62,275 nucleotides of DNA from DASPKX01 sp035627835. Its GTDB lineage: Bacteria > Verrucomicrobiota > Verrucomicrobiia > Limisphaerales > SXQI01. The DNA is taken from contig DASPKX010000004.1 in NCBI GenBank assembly GCA_035627835.1, forward strand, positions 1-62,275, written 5' to 3'. Of the stretch, positions 8,645 through 16,838 are shown in pieces. Position numbers and translations under genes: made by a program. The notes under the pieces are model-generated. The model saw only the letters and a list, made by a program, of their open reading frames with translations. It made no database searches and was not told where the DNA came from. Positions within the stretch are counted from its first letter, which is position 1. Each line of letters opens with the position of its first letter.

Positions 8645-9418
8645 ATGCTTGGGATCGCCCAAAGGTGGTTGAACGAGTCTTTAACGTCGCTCGGTGAGAT
8701 GGCCCTTCTCGCTTGGGAGACGCTGACCTCGTTGGTTAAGCGCGGGGCCGAGATGAAAGAGCTGGTTTACCAGGTTTATTTCATCGGCGTTAAATCCCAG
8801 TCCGTCGTGCTGATCACCGGCGCCTTCACCGGGATGGTTCTCTGCGCGCAAACCTACTATCAGTTTCACAAGGTGAAGATGGATTCCGCCACCCTCGCGG
8901 TGGTCAGTGTCTCCATGCTCAGCGAACTGGGGCCGGTGCTGACCGCCTTGATGGTCGCTGGCCGCGTCGGCGCCTCCATGGCTGCGGAACTCGGCACCAT
9001 GCGCGTCACGGAGCAGATCGATGCTCTGCGCACTCTCGCAACCCACCCAGTCGATTACCTGGTCGTGCCCCGAGTTTTTGCGACGATCATCGCCATGCCG
9101 CTGCTCACCATCGAGTCCATCACTGTCGGCATCATTTCCGCCTACCTCGTGGGCGTTCATCTCTTGAATATCGACGCCACTTACGCCGTTTATAACATGG
9201 TGAAGTATAGTGATCCGCCGGAACTCTGGATGGGCATTATCAAAGCAACAGTCTTCGGCGTTATCATCGCCGTGATCAGCAGCTACAAAGGCCTTAATTG
9301 TCCCCAGGGCGCAGAGGGCGTGGGCCGTGCCACCACGGAAGCTGTCGTTGCCGCTTCCATCTCCATCCTTATCAGCAACTTCTTCCTGACTTTGACGCTG
9401 ACCCGTCTCCTTTACTGA
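8645..9418 (+). CDS. mlaE: Phospholipid ABC transporter permease MlaE
   Basis: This inner-membrane permease has 257 residues. The start at ATG 8645 gives the usual MlaE length; an in-frame GTG at 8585 would add 20 residues without family similarity. Family segments are TGAFTGMVL, SELGPVLTALMVAGRVGASMAAELGTMRVTEQIDAL and the C-terminal TTEAVVAASISI, with five or six hydrophobic helices. With MlaF and MlaD it forms the core that moves phospholipid between the inner membrane and the periplasm, supporting outer-membrane asymmetry. The stop overlaps the mlaF start (TGATG). Confidence 0.95.
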   Translation: MLGIAQRWLNESLTSLGEMALLAWETLTSLVKRGAEMKELVYQVYFIGVKSQSVVLITGAFTGMVLCAQTYYQFHKVKMDSATLAVVSVSMLSELGPVLTALMVAGRVGASMAAELGTMRVTEQIDALRTLATHPVDYLVVPRVFATIIAMPLLTIESITVGIISAYLVGVHLLNIDATYAVYNMVKYSDPPELWMGIIKATVFGVIIAVISSYKGLNCPQGAEGVGRATTEAVVAASISILISNFFLTLTLTRLLY

Positions 9419-10164
9419 TGATCGAAGTTCGCAATCTTCACAAAGCGTTTGGGTCGCAGCGCGTGCTCGACGGCGTCAGCTTTAGCATCGAAGCCGGCGA
9501 AACCTCCGTTATCATCGGCCGCAGCGGGTGCGGGAAGAGTGTTCTCCTGAAGCACATCATTGGTCTGATGGTTCCCGATTCGGGCGAGGTTTTCATTGAG
9601 GGCCAGGGGCTCAACGGCCTTAATGAACGCGAGTTGCTGGAGGTTCGACGGAAGTTCGGCATGCTCTTCCAGAGCGCTGCCCTGTTTGACTCCCTCACGG
9701 TTGCGGAGAATGTGGCTTTCGTTCTTCGGCGCGAGAAAAAGCTCTCCGATCGCGAAATCTCGGAGCGTGTGTCGGAGACATTGGAAATGGTCGAACTCCC
9801 CGGGACTGAGCACAAAAAACCCGCTGAGCTTTCCGGCGGCATGCGCAAACGGGTGGGCCTCGCCCGCGCCATTGTTTATCGCCCCAAGATTCTTCTCTAC
9901 GACGAGCCAACAACCGGCCTCGACCCTGTCGTTTCCGATAGCATCGACCAATTAATTGTTCGCGTCTGCGAAAAGCTGGAAGTCACCTCGGTCGTTGTCA
10001 CGCACGACACCCGCAGCATGCGGAAAGTCGGCAATCGCATCATCATGCTCCATCAAGGGAAGGTGCATGCTGTTGGATCGCCGGAAGAGATCTTTAATTC
10101 AAGTGACCCGCTCGTTCACCGCTTTGTGAACGGAATTTCCGACCCGAAGGAGCATGACTTTTAA
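9418..10164 (+). CDS. mlaF: Phospholipid ABC transporter ATPase MlaF
   Basis: This ATPase has 248 residues from ATG 9418, which overlaps the mlaE stop. Visible motifs are Walker A (GRSGCGKSVLLKH), the Q-loop GMLFQSAALFDSLTV typical of the MlaF/Mkl family, signature LSGGMRKRVGLARA, Walker B ILLYDEPTTGLDP and H-loop VVTHD. The protein sits on the cytoplasmic face and drives the MlaE permease. Spacing of 6 bases to mlaD supports one transcript for the three genes. Confidence 0.95.
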   Translation: MIEVRNLHKAFGSQRVLDGVSFSIEAGETSVIIGRSGCGKSVLLKHIIGLMVPDSGEVFIEGQGLNGLNERELLEVRRKFGMLFQSAALFDSLTVAENVAFVLRREKKLSDREISERVSETLEMVELPGTEHKKPAELSGGMRKRVGLARAIVYRPKILLYDEPTTGLDPVVSDSIDQLIVRVCEKLEVTSVVVTHDTRSMRKVGNRIIMLHQGKVHAVGSPEEIFNSSDPLVHRFVNGISDPKEHDF

Positions 10165-10170
10165 ACCTGC

Positions 10171-11109
10171 ATGAAGCCCCGCTACGAACTTAAAGTTGGT
10201 TTGTTTGTTCTCGTCAGTCTCGTGCTGCTGGCCGGACTCATTATGCGCTTCAGCAAAGGCGCGTCCCCGCTCACGAAAGTTTACCACCTAAACATTCAAG
10301 CCGAGAACGTCGGCGGCATCATTCCGGGAGCGGGTGTGCTCATGGCCGGCGTGCCCATCGGCAGCATTCGCGAAATTGAGCTGAATCCCGACGGCAAAAC
10401 CGTCACGATGCGCGCGCGCATCCTGGCCAAGTACCCCATCCGCTCTGATGCCATCTTGAGCATTCGCCAGGCCGGCTTCCTCGGCGACCGCTTCATTGGC
10501 GTCACTCCCACGGAAAACAAGGGCGAGATTCTAAAGAACAATGACGAAGTGATTTGCGAGCAGCCCTTCGATATCGCGGAGGTCGCGCGCTCCGCCTCCA
10601 GCTTGATGAACAGCGTGAACGCAACCGTGAATAAACTGAACCAGGCCGTCGCGCGCCTCGATACCACTGTCTTGGCGGAGCCAACCCTGACGAACCTCAC
10701 CAGCACAGTCGCAAACTTCCAGGGCACCAGCGCGCGAGCGTTGCTCGCGGTTGAGCATCTTGATCAATTCATCACCACCAACACCGCGCCGCTCAACGCT
10801 TCCATGAGCAACCTCAATCTCTTCACCAAGGAAGTGAACCTCCTCACGGGCGAGTTGCGTGAAACCCTCGCCACCAACCGCGCCCAGCTTACTGTCACCA
10901 TGCGCAACATCGAGTCTGCTACCCGTCGCATCGACCAGGTCCTGCAGAATGTGCAGGGCGGACAAGGCCTCGCCGGGAAACTGCTCACCAATGAGGAAAT
11001 GGCTTCGAACATCAGCATCCTCAGCAGCAACCTCGCGGTGCTCAGCAGCAACGTAAACAACAAAGGACTCTGGGGCGTGATCCGCAAACCCAAATCAGCG
11101 AAAGATTAG
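10171..11109 (+). CDS. mlaD: MCE-domain substrate-binding protein MlaD
   Basis: This 312-residue protein has one N-terminal membrane helix (about residues 8-26) followed by an MCE domain (about 38-118), with NVGGIIPGAGVLMAGVPIG and GFLGDRFIGV as typical landmarks. The remaining 190 residues are predicted helical (many Ser, Thr, Asn and Leu; LNQAVARLDTTV, TATVNKLN). This is longer than the E. coli MlaD tail and resembles the extended MCE proteins of other diderms. MCE hexamers bind lipids in the periplasm and sit on MlaE. No MlaC or MlaB gene lies nearby. Confidence 0.93.
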   Translation: MKPRYELKVGLFVLVSLVLLAGLIMRFSKGASPLTKVYHLNIQAENVGGIIPGAGVLMAGVPIGSIREIELNPDGKTVTMRARILAKYPIRSDAILSIRQAGFLGDRFIGVTPTENKGEILKNNDEVICEQPFDIAEVARSASSLMNSVNATVNKLNQAVARLDTTVLAEPTLTNLTSTVANFQGTSARALLAVEHLDQFITTNTAPLNASMSNLNLFTKEVNLLTGELRETLATNRAQLTVTMRNIESATRRIDQVLQNVQGGQGLAGKLLTNEEMASNISILSSNLAVLSSNVNNKGLWGVIRKPKSAKD

Positions 11110-11194
11110 CTGAATGCTGGCGTTCATTGAATTTCCGAATACATTCTGAATCGCTGATGGGTTGAACACCCGGCTCGCCCCTCGGCTCCTGATC

Positions 11195-12211
11195 ATGTCT
11201 GTTTGGGTTATACGAATTTTCTTTCTGCTGCTTTGCATGATGGGCGGGTACGCCGTCAGCGAGGTGCAGCCCACGCTTATTGAGAATGGGTGGTACGGGC
11301 TCGCGATTGGCTTTGGTCTTGGCGGGTTGCTCATCGCTGTGGACGAGATGCTTAAGGGGTTCTCCCTCCGAGCTTTCTCCGCAGCCACGTTCGGCCTGCT
11401 CCTCGGCAGCCTCATCGCCTGGATGCTCGATCGGTCAGGCTTGTTTGTTTACGCGGACGAGCGCCCAACCCGCTGGCTTATTCGTCTCTGCCTGTTTGTG
11501 AGCTTCAGTTACATCGGGATGATTCTCGCGCTCCGCAGCAACAAGGAGGATTTCTCTCTCATCATCCCTTATGTGCGCTTCACGTCTCAAAACGCGCCCC
11601 GCTCGGCCATTGTGCTCGACACAAGCGTGATTATTGATGGCCGCATTGCTGAATTGGTTGAAGCGGGTTTTGTTGAAGGCACGGTGATAGTTCCCCGGTT
11701 CGTTCTCAAGGAACTGCAAAGCATCGCCGATTCTTCAGATCCTATCCGGCGGGCGCGCGGGCGGAGAGGCTTGGAGACGCTCAGCCGCATCCAACGCACG
11801 ACAGCAGTGGAAGTAAAAATCCATGAAGGTGATTTCGCGCAGGAGACTTCCGTTGATTCAAAACTTGTCCATTTGGCCAAGAACGTGGGCGCCAAGCTTT
11901 ACACGAACGATTTCAACCTGGGTAAAATCGCGGAGCTGCAAAATGTGCCTTACGTGAATCTTCAGGAGCTGGCCAATGCCCTTAAGGCCGTTCTCCTCCC
12001 CGGCGAAGCCCTTAGCATCAAAATCGTTCGCGAAGGCCGAGACAAAGGCCAAGGGGTTGGCTATTTGCACGATGGCACGATGGTCGTCGTGAATCACGGC
12101 CAGGCTCACATCGGCCAGCAGGTTGAGGTGCAGGTCTCCACGCTTCACCAGACTGGCGCTGGCGTCATTGTTTTCGCTGACCTAAAGCAGATCCCGGCTG
12201 CGGCAGCTTGA
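11195..12211 (+). CDS. Membrane PIN-TRAM domain protein (YacL family)
   Basis: This protein has 338 residues from ATG 11195; an upstream in-frame TTG at 11162 is less likely. Four hydrophobic helices occupy about residues 1-125. A PIN domain follows (IVLDTSVIIDGRI, the acidic nuclease motif, then TNDFNLGKIAEL). A TRAM domain at the C terminus (about 270-335) includes LHDGTMVVVNHG. Members are membrane-anchored putative RNases whose substrates are mostly unknown. The gene follows mlaD by 85 bases on the same strand. Its link with lipid transport, if any, is unproven. Confidence 0.9.
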   Translation: MSVWVIRIFFLLLCMMGGYAVSEVQPTLIENGWYGLAIGFGLGGLLIAVDEMLKGFSLRAFSAATFGLLLGSLIAWMLDRSGLFVYADERPTRWLIRLCLFVSFSYIGMILALRSNKEDFSLIIPYVRFTSQNAPRSAIVLDTSVIIDGRIAELVEAGFVEGTVIVPRFVLKELQSIADSSDPIRRARGRRGLETLSRIQRTTAVEVKIHEGDFAQETSVDSKLVHLAKNVGAKLYTNDFNLGKIAELQNVPYVNLQELANALKAVLLPGEALSIKIVREGRDKGQGVGYLHDGTMVVVNHGQAHIGQQVEVQVSTLHQTGAGVIVFADLKQIPAAAA

Positions 12212-12284
12212 GCAATAAGCTCCGGGAGTCCCCCACCCCTTGAGCGGGTTCCATTCATCCGCTGAGGGCGCTCTAATTTCGCCG

Positions 12285-12500
12285 ATGCGCGATCACGTTT
12301 ATAAGAAGGTGGAGATAGTTGGGTCTTCTAAAACTGGTATCGAGGACGCGGTGAACAACGCCATCGGACGAGCATCTAAAACCTTGCGCAATCTGCGCTG
12401 GTTCGAAGTCTCCGAAATCCGCGGCCACTTGGAAAACGGGCAGGTGGCGCACTGGCAAGTCACGGTTAAGGTTGGCTTTAACCTGGAAGATCCCCAATAA
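12285..12500 (+). CDS. Dodecin family flavin-binding protein
   Basis: This small protein has 71 residues from ATG 12285. It follows the dodecin pattern closely: VYKKVEIVGSSKTGIEDAV, RASKTLRNLRWFEVSEIRG, then VAHWQVTVKVGF. Dodecins assemble as hollow dodecamers that store riboflavin, FMN or CoA in the cytoplasm. The Trp in LRWFEV corresponds to the residue that stacks on the flavin in characterised dodecins. An earlier in-frame start would add 15 residues with no family similarity. Confidence 0.93.
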   Translation: MRDHVYKKVEIVGSSKTGIEDAVNNAIGRASKTLRNLRWFEVSEIRGHLENGQVAHWQVTVKVGFNLEDPQ

Positions 12501-12593
12501 GCTTTTCCCTACGCGCCAGTTCGTCGTCTCTGGCCGTGCCGAGTGCCTTGACGGACCTTCTCCCCGGTGCGAGTTTCGCGGTCCCAGAGGTCC

Positions 12594-15500
12594 ATGGGGT
12601 CGCAACTTTTCCAACGAGTTTCTGAGCTGTTTTCCGCGTCCACTCTGCAGCAACAACTGGAGAGTGCGCCCGGCTTTTCCTTTATTACCCGCTCGGCTCA
12701 ACCGTTTTTGGCCGCGCTCCTGCACAAGACACTCCCGACCCGCCCGCTGCTCATCGTTGTCGAAGGGCTAAAGACGCAGGAAAGCTTTCACCAGGAACTC
12801 ACCACATGGTTAAACGAGGCCACAACCGATAAGAAGTCAGGGTCCGCTTCTGCGCAAGCCAAGCCCCAGCGGCCCCTCTTCTTTCCGGGATGGGAAGCGC
12901 TTCCGCACGAAACCAAGCTGCCGCACGCCGATGTAATTAGTGAGCGTCTGGAAACTCTTCTTGCGCTGAGCGCTCCAGAGCATCCCACCCCGATCATTGT
13001 CACCACAGCTGCGGCTTTGATGCAGCGCACGTTTTCACCAGCAGAGACTCGGGCTCGCCAACGGCACATCGCTCGCGGCACGGTCATACAGCCTCTCGAT
13101 CTGGTCGAATGGCTTGAAGATGTTGGTTATGAGCCCGAGGCTAAGGTCACTCTGAAAGGCGAGCTTTCGTTGCGTGGCGGCATTCTCGATCTTTGGCCCC
13201 TCACCAGTCCCTGGCCTGTTCGCATTGAATTTTTTGGCGATGAGATTGAGTCCCTACGTCAATTCGACCCCGGCACTCAGATCTCCACCGAGCAAGTGGA
13301 GCAAATCGTAATTCCGGCTGCGGGCGAGTTCTCGCTGCTGAAAAAGCTGGCCGCCGAAGGCAAAGCTGATCGCCTGAGCGCGCTTCATGAATATCTGCCC
13401 GCCGATACAATTTTGCTGCTGTGCGAGCCCGAATTGATCGGGGATAACGTCAGCCTTTACGAAGCTCAACTGCCCGCTGGTGATCCTTTTCATCTCCGTT
13501 GGCAGGATGTGCTTGGGAAAGCGCGGGAACGTCGGTTTCTAACAATTGAACTGACGGAGGAAATGGGCCGCTGGGTTCCGCTGGTCGATGAGCAAGCCGC
13601 CGATACTGCGCCTTCATGGCAGTTCGACACCCTGGAAACGTTCCGGCCGGTTCACGAGCGCGCTCCTGATCCACGCGTGGCGGAAGAGCAACGACGCGAG
13701 TTTTTTCACCAGATGCACCGCTGGCTAAGGCAAGGGTACGCGGTCGAAGTCTTCTGCAATAATCATGGTGAGCGGCAGCGATTCGAGGAGGTGTGGCACG
13801 AATACGGCCTTAAAGAGGAGGATGGAAATTCTCGCTTGCCCACGCTGCACCTTGGCTCCATCAGCCGAGGGTTTATTTGCGAAGCGGCCAGGCTGGTGGT
13901 CGTTGCCGACGCTGAGATCTTTGGACGCTATAAATCGTTGCGCCCGCGCCGTCTCAAAAGCCACCACGCTGCTGCGGCCCGTTCTGCTTTCGACATCGAC
14001 TTCACCGACTTCAACGAAGGCGACTTCGTTGTCCACCTGCAGCATGGCATTGGCCGCTATATCGGTATCCAGCGACTGAAAACCCCGACCCGCAAGACGG
14101 GTGGGGAGGATGTTGAGCAGGAGTATCTCACGTTGGAATACGCGGCAGCTAATCCTGGTGATGCAAACCCGAAGCTTTATGTTCCCCTGAGTGAGGCGCA
14201 CCTCGTAAGCAAGTACGTTGGGGCTGGGAAGATTCGTCCCGCGCTGAACACCCTTGGTGGCACGCGCTGGAGCAAAGCTAAAGCGCAGGCCGAAGCCGCG
14301 GTTAAAGATCTCGCGGGCGAACTGCTTTCAATCCAGGCGGCGCGTGATTCACTCCAAGGATTCGCCTGCCCACCTGATACCCCATGGCAGCGGGAATTCG
14401 AAAGCGCGTTCCTCTATGAGGAAACGCCAGATCAGATGCGGAGCATCCAGGAGGCAAAGCGCGACATGGAGCAGCCCCGCCCGATGGACCGCCTGGTGGT
14501 CGGCGATGTGGGCTTTGGCAAAACTGAGGTCGCAATCCGCGCCGCGTTCAAGGCCGTGTTGTCTGGCAAGCAGGTGGCGCTGCTTGTGCCGACTACGGTC
14601 CTGGCACAGCAGCACTTCAACAACTTTAGCGAACGCATGGCGGATTACCCTGTTCGCGTCGCGCAACTTTCACGTTTCTGCTCGAAGCGCGAACAGCGGC
14701 AGGTCATGGCCGCGCTTGCGGACGGCAGTGTTGATATCGTCATTGGCACCCATCGTTTGCTGCAAGCGGATGTAGAGTTCAAGGATCTTGGCCTCGTTAT
14801 CATCGATGAAGAGCAACGCTTTGGCGTTTTGCATAAGGAGCGTTTCAAAACTTTCCGCAAACTCGTTGATGTGCTGACACTCAGCGCGACGCCGATTCCG
14901 CGCACGCTTTATCTTTCGCTTATGGGGGCCCGCGACATGAGCAAAATAGAGACGGCTCCGCAGGATCGGTTGCCGGTCGAAACCGTGGTTTGCCAGTACG
15001 ATGAGCGAGTGATTAGAGACGCGATCCAGCGCGAGTTAAACCGCCAGGGGCAGGTTTATTTTCTGCACAACCGTGTGCTCGATATCCAGAGCGTCGCTCT
15101 GCGCATTAAGGATCTTGTGCCCAAGGCACGGGTTCTTGTTGGCCATGGGCAAATGGACGCGGATGAGCTTGAGGAAGTCATGACGAAGTTCATCAACGGC
15201 GAGGCAGATGTGCTTGTTTCCACCACGATCATTGAGAGCGGCATCGATATTCCTAACGCCAACACCATCATCATCAACCGAGCCGACCGCTTCGGCTTGA
15301 GCGATCTTTATCAGCTTCGCGGCCGGGTTGGCCGTTACAAGCACCAGGCATACGCCTACCTGCTTCTGCCCCGCCACGCAGCGCTGCTGAACGATGTGCG
15401 GAAACGCATCAGCGCGATCAAGCAATACTCGAGCCTTGGGAGCGGCTTTAAGATCGCAATGCGAGATCTCGAAATTCGGGGCGCTGGCAACCTCCTGGGG

Positions 15501-16142
15501 TCCGAACAGAGCGGGCATATTACCGCGGTTGGCTTCGAGCTTTATTGCCAGCTCCTGAAGCAGAGCATCAGCGCCGTCAAAGGCGAGAAGGTCAAGCCGC
15601 GCATCGAAGTGCAGATGCGCCTGGATTTTATTGCCCTAAACCCCGGCGAGGAGCGCGCCGCTGAACGAGCGGCTCCGGCTAGGAAGCGAGCTGAACCCGC
15701 CCTCGTCCCACGGGAGACGGCGACTTACATAAAGACGGAGAGCGTATTCAGCAAAAGGGGCCGCGTTGAGGAGAAGCGTGAGGACATCGGACGCGAGGCG
15801 GCTTACATTCCGTTTGATTACATTCCCGACTCAGTGCAGCGAATTGAGATCTACCGGAAACTGGGCCAAGCCGGGAGCCAGGCTGAATTGCAGCAATTGC
15901 AAAAGGAGGTTCGGGACCGCTTTGGCAAACTACCACCGAGTGTGGAGCTTCTCTTCTCCTACCATGACATCAAGCTTCTCGCGGCTGAGAAGCAGGTGAC
16001 AATTATCGAAAGCGAGGGCGACAAGCTGAAGCTGACGCGCAACGGCGACTTCGTCATGCTGCATGAGAAATTTCCACGGCTGACCAAAAAGACGGCCTCT
16101 GGCCGGCTGACCGAAATTCGTCGGCTGCTTCAGACCTTCTAA
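12594..16142 (+). CDS. mfd: Transcription-repair coupling factor Mfd
   Basis: This 1182-residue Mfd removes RNA polymerase stalled at DNA lesions and recruits UvrA. ATG 12594 is chosen; a GTG at 12567 adds nine residues. The N-terminal UvrB-like region covers about 1-350 (FPGWEALPHE, LRGGILDLWP), the RNA-polymerase interaction domain is around 470-550 (HGIGRYIGI, YLTLEYA), and the RecG-like translocase follows with Walker A GDVGFGKTE, DEEQRFGV, LSATPIPRTLYLS and HNRVLDIQ, then IESGIDIPNANTIIINRADRFGL. The C-terminal regulatory domain ends at about 1182. Length and motif order are normal. It converges on the dnaB-bamA-skp operon. Confidence 0.97.
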   Translation: MGSQLFQRVSELFSASTLQQQLESAPGFSFITRSAQPFLAALLHKTLPTRPLLIVVEGLKTQESFHQELTTWLNEATTDKKSGSASAQAKPQRPLFFPGWEALPHETKLPHADVISERLETLLALSAPEHPTPIIVTTAAALMQRTFSPAETRARQRHIARGTVIQPLDLVEWLEDVGYEPEAKVTLKGELSLRGGILDLWPLTSPWPVRIEFFGDEIESLRQFDPGTQISTEQVEQIVIPAAGEFSLLKKLAAEGKADRLSALHEYLPADTILLLCEPELIGDNVSLYEAQLPAGDPFHLRWQDVLGKARERRFLTIELTEEMGRWVPLVDEQAADTAPSWQFDTLETFRPVHERAPDPRVAEEQRREFFHQMHRWLRQGYAVEVFCNNHGERQRFEEVWHEYGLKEEDGNSRLPTLHLGSISRGFICEAARLVVVADAEIFGRYKSLRPRRLKSHHAAAARSAFDIDFTDFNEGDFVVHLQHGIGRYIGIQRLKTPTRKTGGEDVEQEYLTLEYAAANPGDANPKLYVPLSEAHLVSKYVGAGKIRPALNTLGGTRWSKAKAQAEAAVKDLAGELLSIQAARDSLQGFACPPDTPWQREFESAFLYEETPDQMRSIQEAKRDMEQPRPMDRLVVGDVGFGKTEVAIRAAFKAVLSGKQVALLVPTTVLAQQHFNNFSERMADYPVRVAQLSRFCSKREQRQVMAALADGSVDIVIGTHRLLQADVEFKDLGLVIIDEEQRFGVLHKERFKTFRKLVDVLTLSATPIPRTLYLSLMGARDMSKIETAPQDRLPVETVVCQYDERVIRDAIQRELNRQGQVYFLHNRVLDIQSVALRIKDLVPKARVLVGHGQMDADELEEVMTKFINGEADVLVSTTIIESGIDIPNANTIIINRADRFGLSDLYQLRGRVGRYKHQAYAYLLLPRHAALLNDVRKRISAIKQYSSLGSGFKIAMRDLEIRGAGNLLGSEQSGHITAVGFELYCQLLKQSISAVKGEKVKPRIEVQMRLDFIALNPGEERAAERAAPARKRAEPALVPRETATYIKTESVFSKRGRVEEKREDIGREAAYIPFDYIPDSVQRIEIYRKLGQAGSQAELQQLQKEVRDRFGKLPPSVELLFSYHDIKLLAAEKQVTIIESEGDKLKLTRNGDFVMLHEKFPRLTKKTASGRLTEIRRLLQTF

Positions 16143-16150
16143 AAAGAAAA

Positions 16151-16177
16151 GGGCTAAGCCCGCTTGCGGCTTAGCCC
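16151..16177 (-). terminator. Intrinsic terminator of the dnaB-bamA-skp operon
   Basis: A perfect 10-base stem (GGGCTAAGCC / GGCTTAGCCC) with a 7-base loop lies between the convergent mfd and skp genes. Read on the minus strand, it is followed by TTTTCTTTTT, the classic U tract, 22 bases after the skp stop. The plus-strand side lacks a U tract, so it mainly serves the minus-strand operon but may also slow mfd transcripts. Confidence 0.9.
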
Positions 16178-16199
16178 GTGCTGAAAACGATCTCGCCTT

Positions 16200-16829
16200 T
16201 TACTTTTTGGCAGAGTTCATCGCCTCGGTCTTCTTCTGAAGGTCAGCCAATTGGTCTGGTGAAATCTTGGAATTAAGCTCCGTCAAAATCTCCTTTGTCA
16301 GGTCGGAGGCGCCTTCGGAGTAGAGGACCACTGGGGTCTGGTTAAAGCTTTCGCCGGAGGAATCAAACACGAGGTTGTAGCTTCCAGCCTTTGCTTTTTG
16401 AGCAACAATGTCGCGGATCTGCTTAACGATCTCATCCCGCATGCGCTTATTGCGCTCATTGATGTTCACCTGGGTCGTGCGGCGGAACTGGGTGACTGAT
16501 TTCTCGATTTCCTGGATCTCGAGGAGCTTCTTTTCAGCAGACGTTTTACGTTTGGCGCGCTCATCAGCATTGACTGCCTGGTCGTTCGCGCTGTCGAGCA
16601 GCTTCTTGTACTCCTCGCCCCCCTTTTCGTACTCCTCAAGCATCCCTTTGAGAGTCTTCTCGGACTCGGCAAGGGTGTCAGCTACCTGCAAGCCTGCCTG
16701 CATGGTCTTGTAGTAGCCCTCGAACAGCTTCTTCATGTCGACGAGGGCAATCTTCGATTGGGCGTGCGCGCTGCTCAATGTGAAGGCGGCTACGCAGAGC
16801 GCGAGAGCGATAATTTTACGGAAACTCAT
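16200..16829 (-). CDS. skp: Periplasmic OmpH/Skp-family chaperone
   Basis: This 209-residue protein has a signal peptide (ALALCVAAFTLSSAHA, cleavage near residue 23) and then the Skp pattern: SKIALVDMKKLFEGYYKT, a long charged coiled coil (about 45-140), and a C-terminal return strand with VLYSEGASDLT. Skp trimers hold unfolded outer-membrane proteins in the periplasm and hand them to BamA. The gene follows bamA by 9 bases, the usual bamA-skp order. A strong intrinsic terminator follows it. Confidence 0.92.
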   Translation of the reverse strand: MSFRKIIALALCVAAFTLSSAHAQSKIALVDMKKLFEGYYKTMQAGLQVADTLAESEKTLKGMLEEYEKGGEEYKKLLDSANDQAVNADERAKRKTSAEKKLLEIQEIEKSVTQFRRTTQVNINERNKRMRDEIVKQIRDIVAQKAKAGSYNLVFDSSGESFNQTPVVLYSEGASDLTKEILTELNSKISPDQLADLQKKTEAMNSAKK

Positions 16830-16838
16830 GTTTGTTAA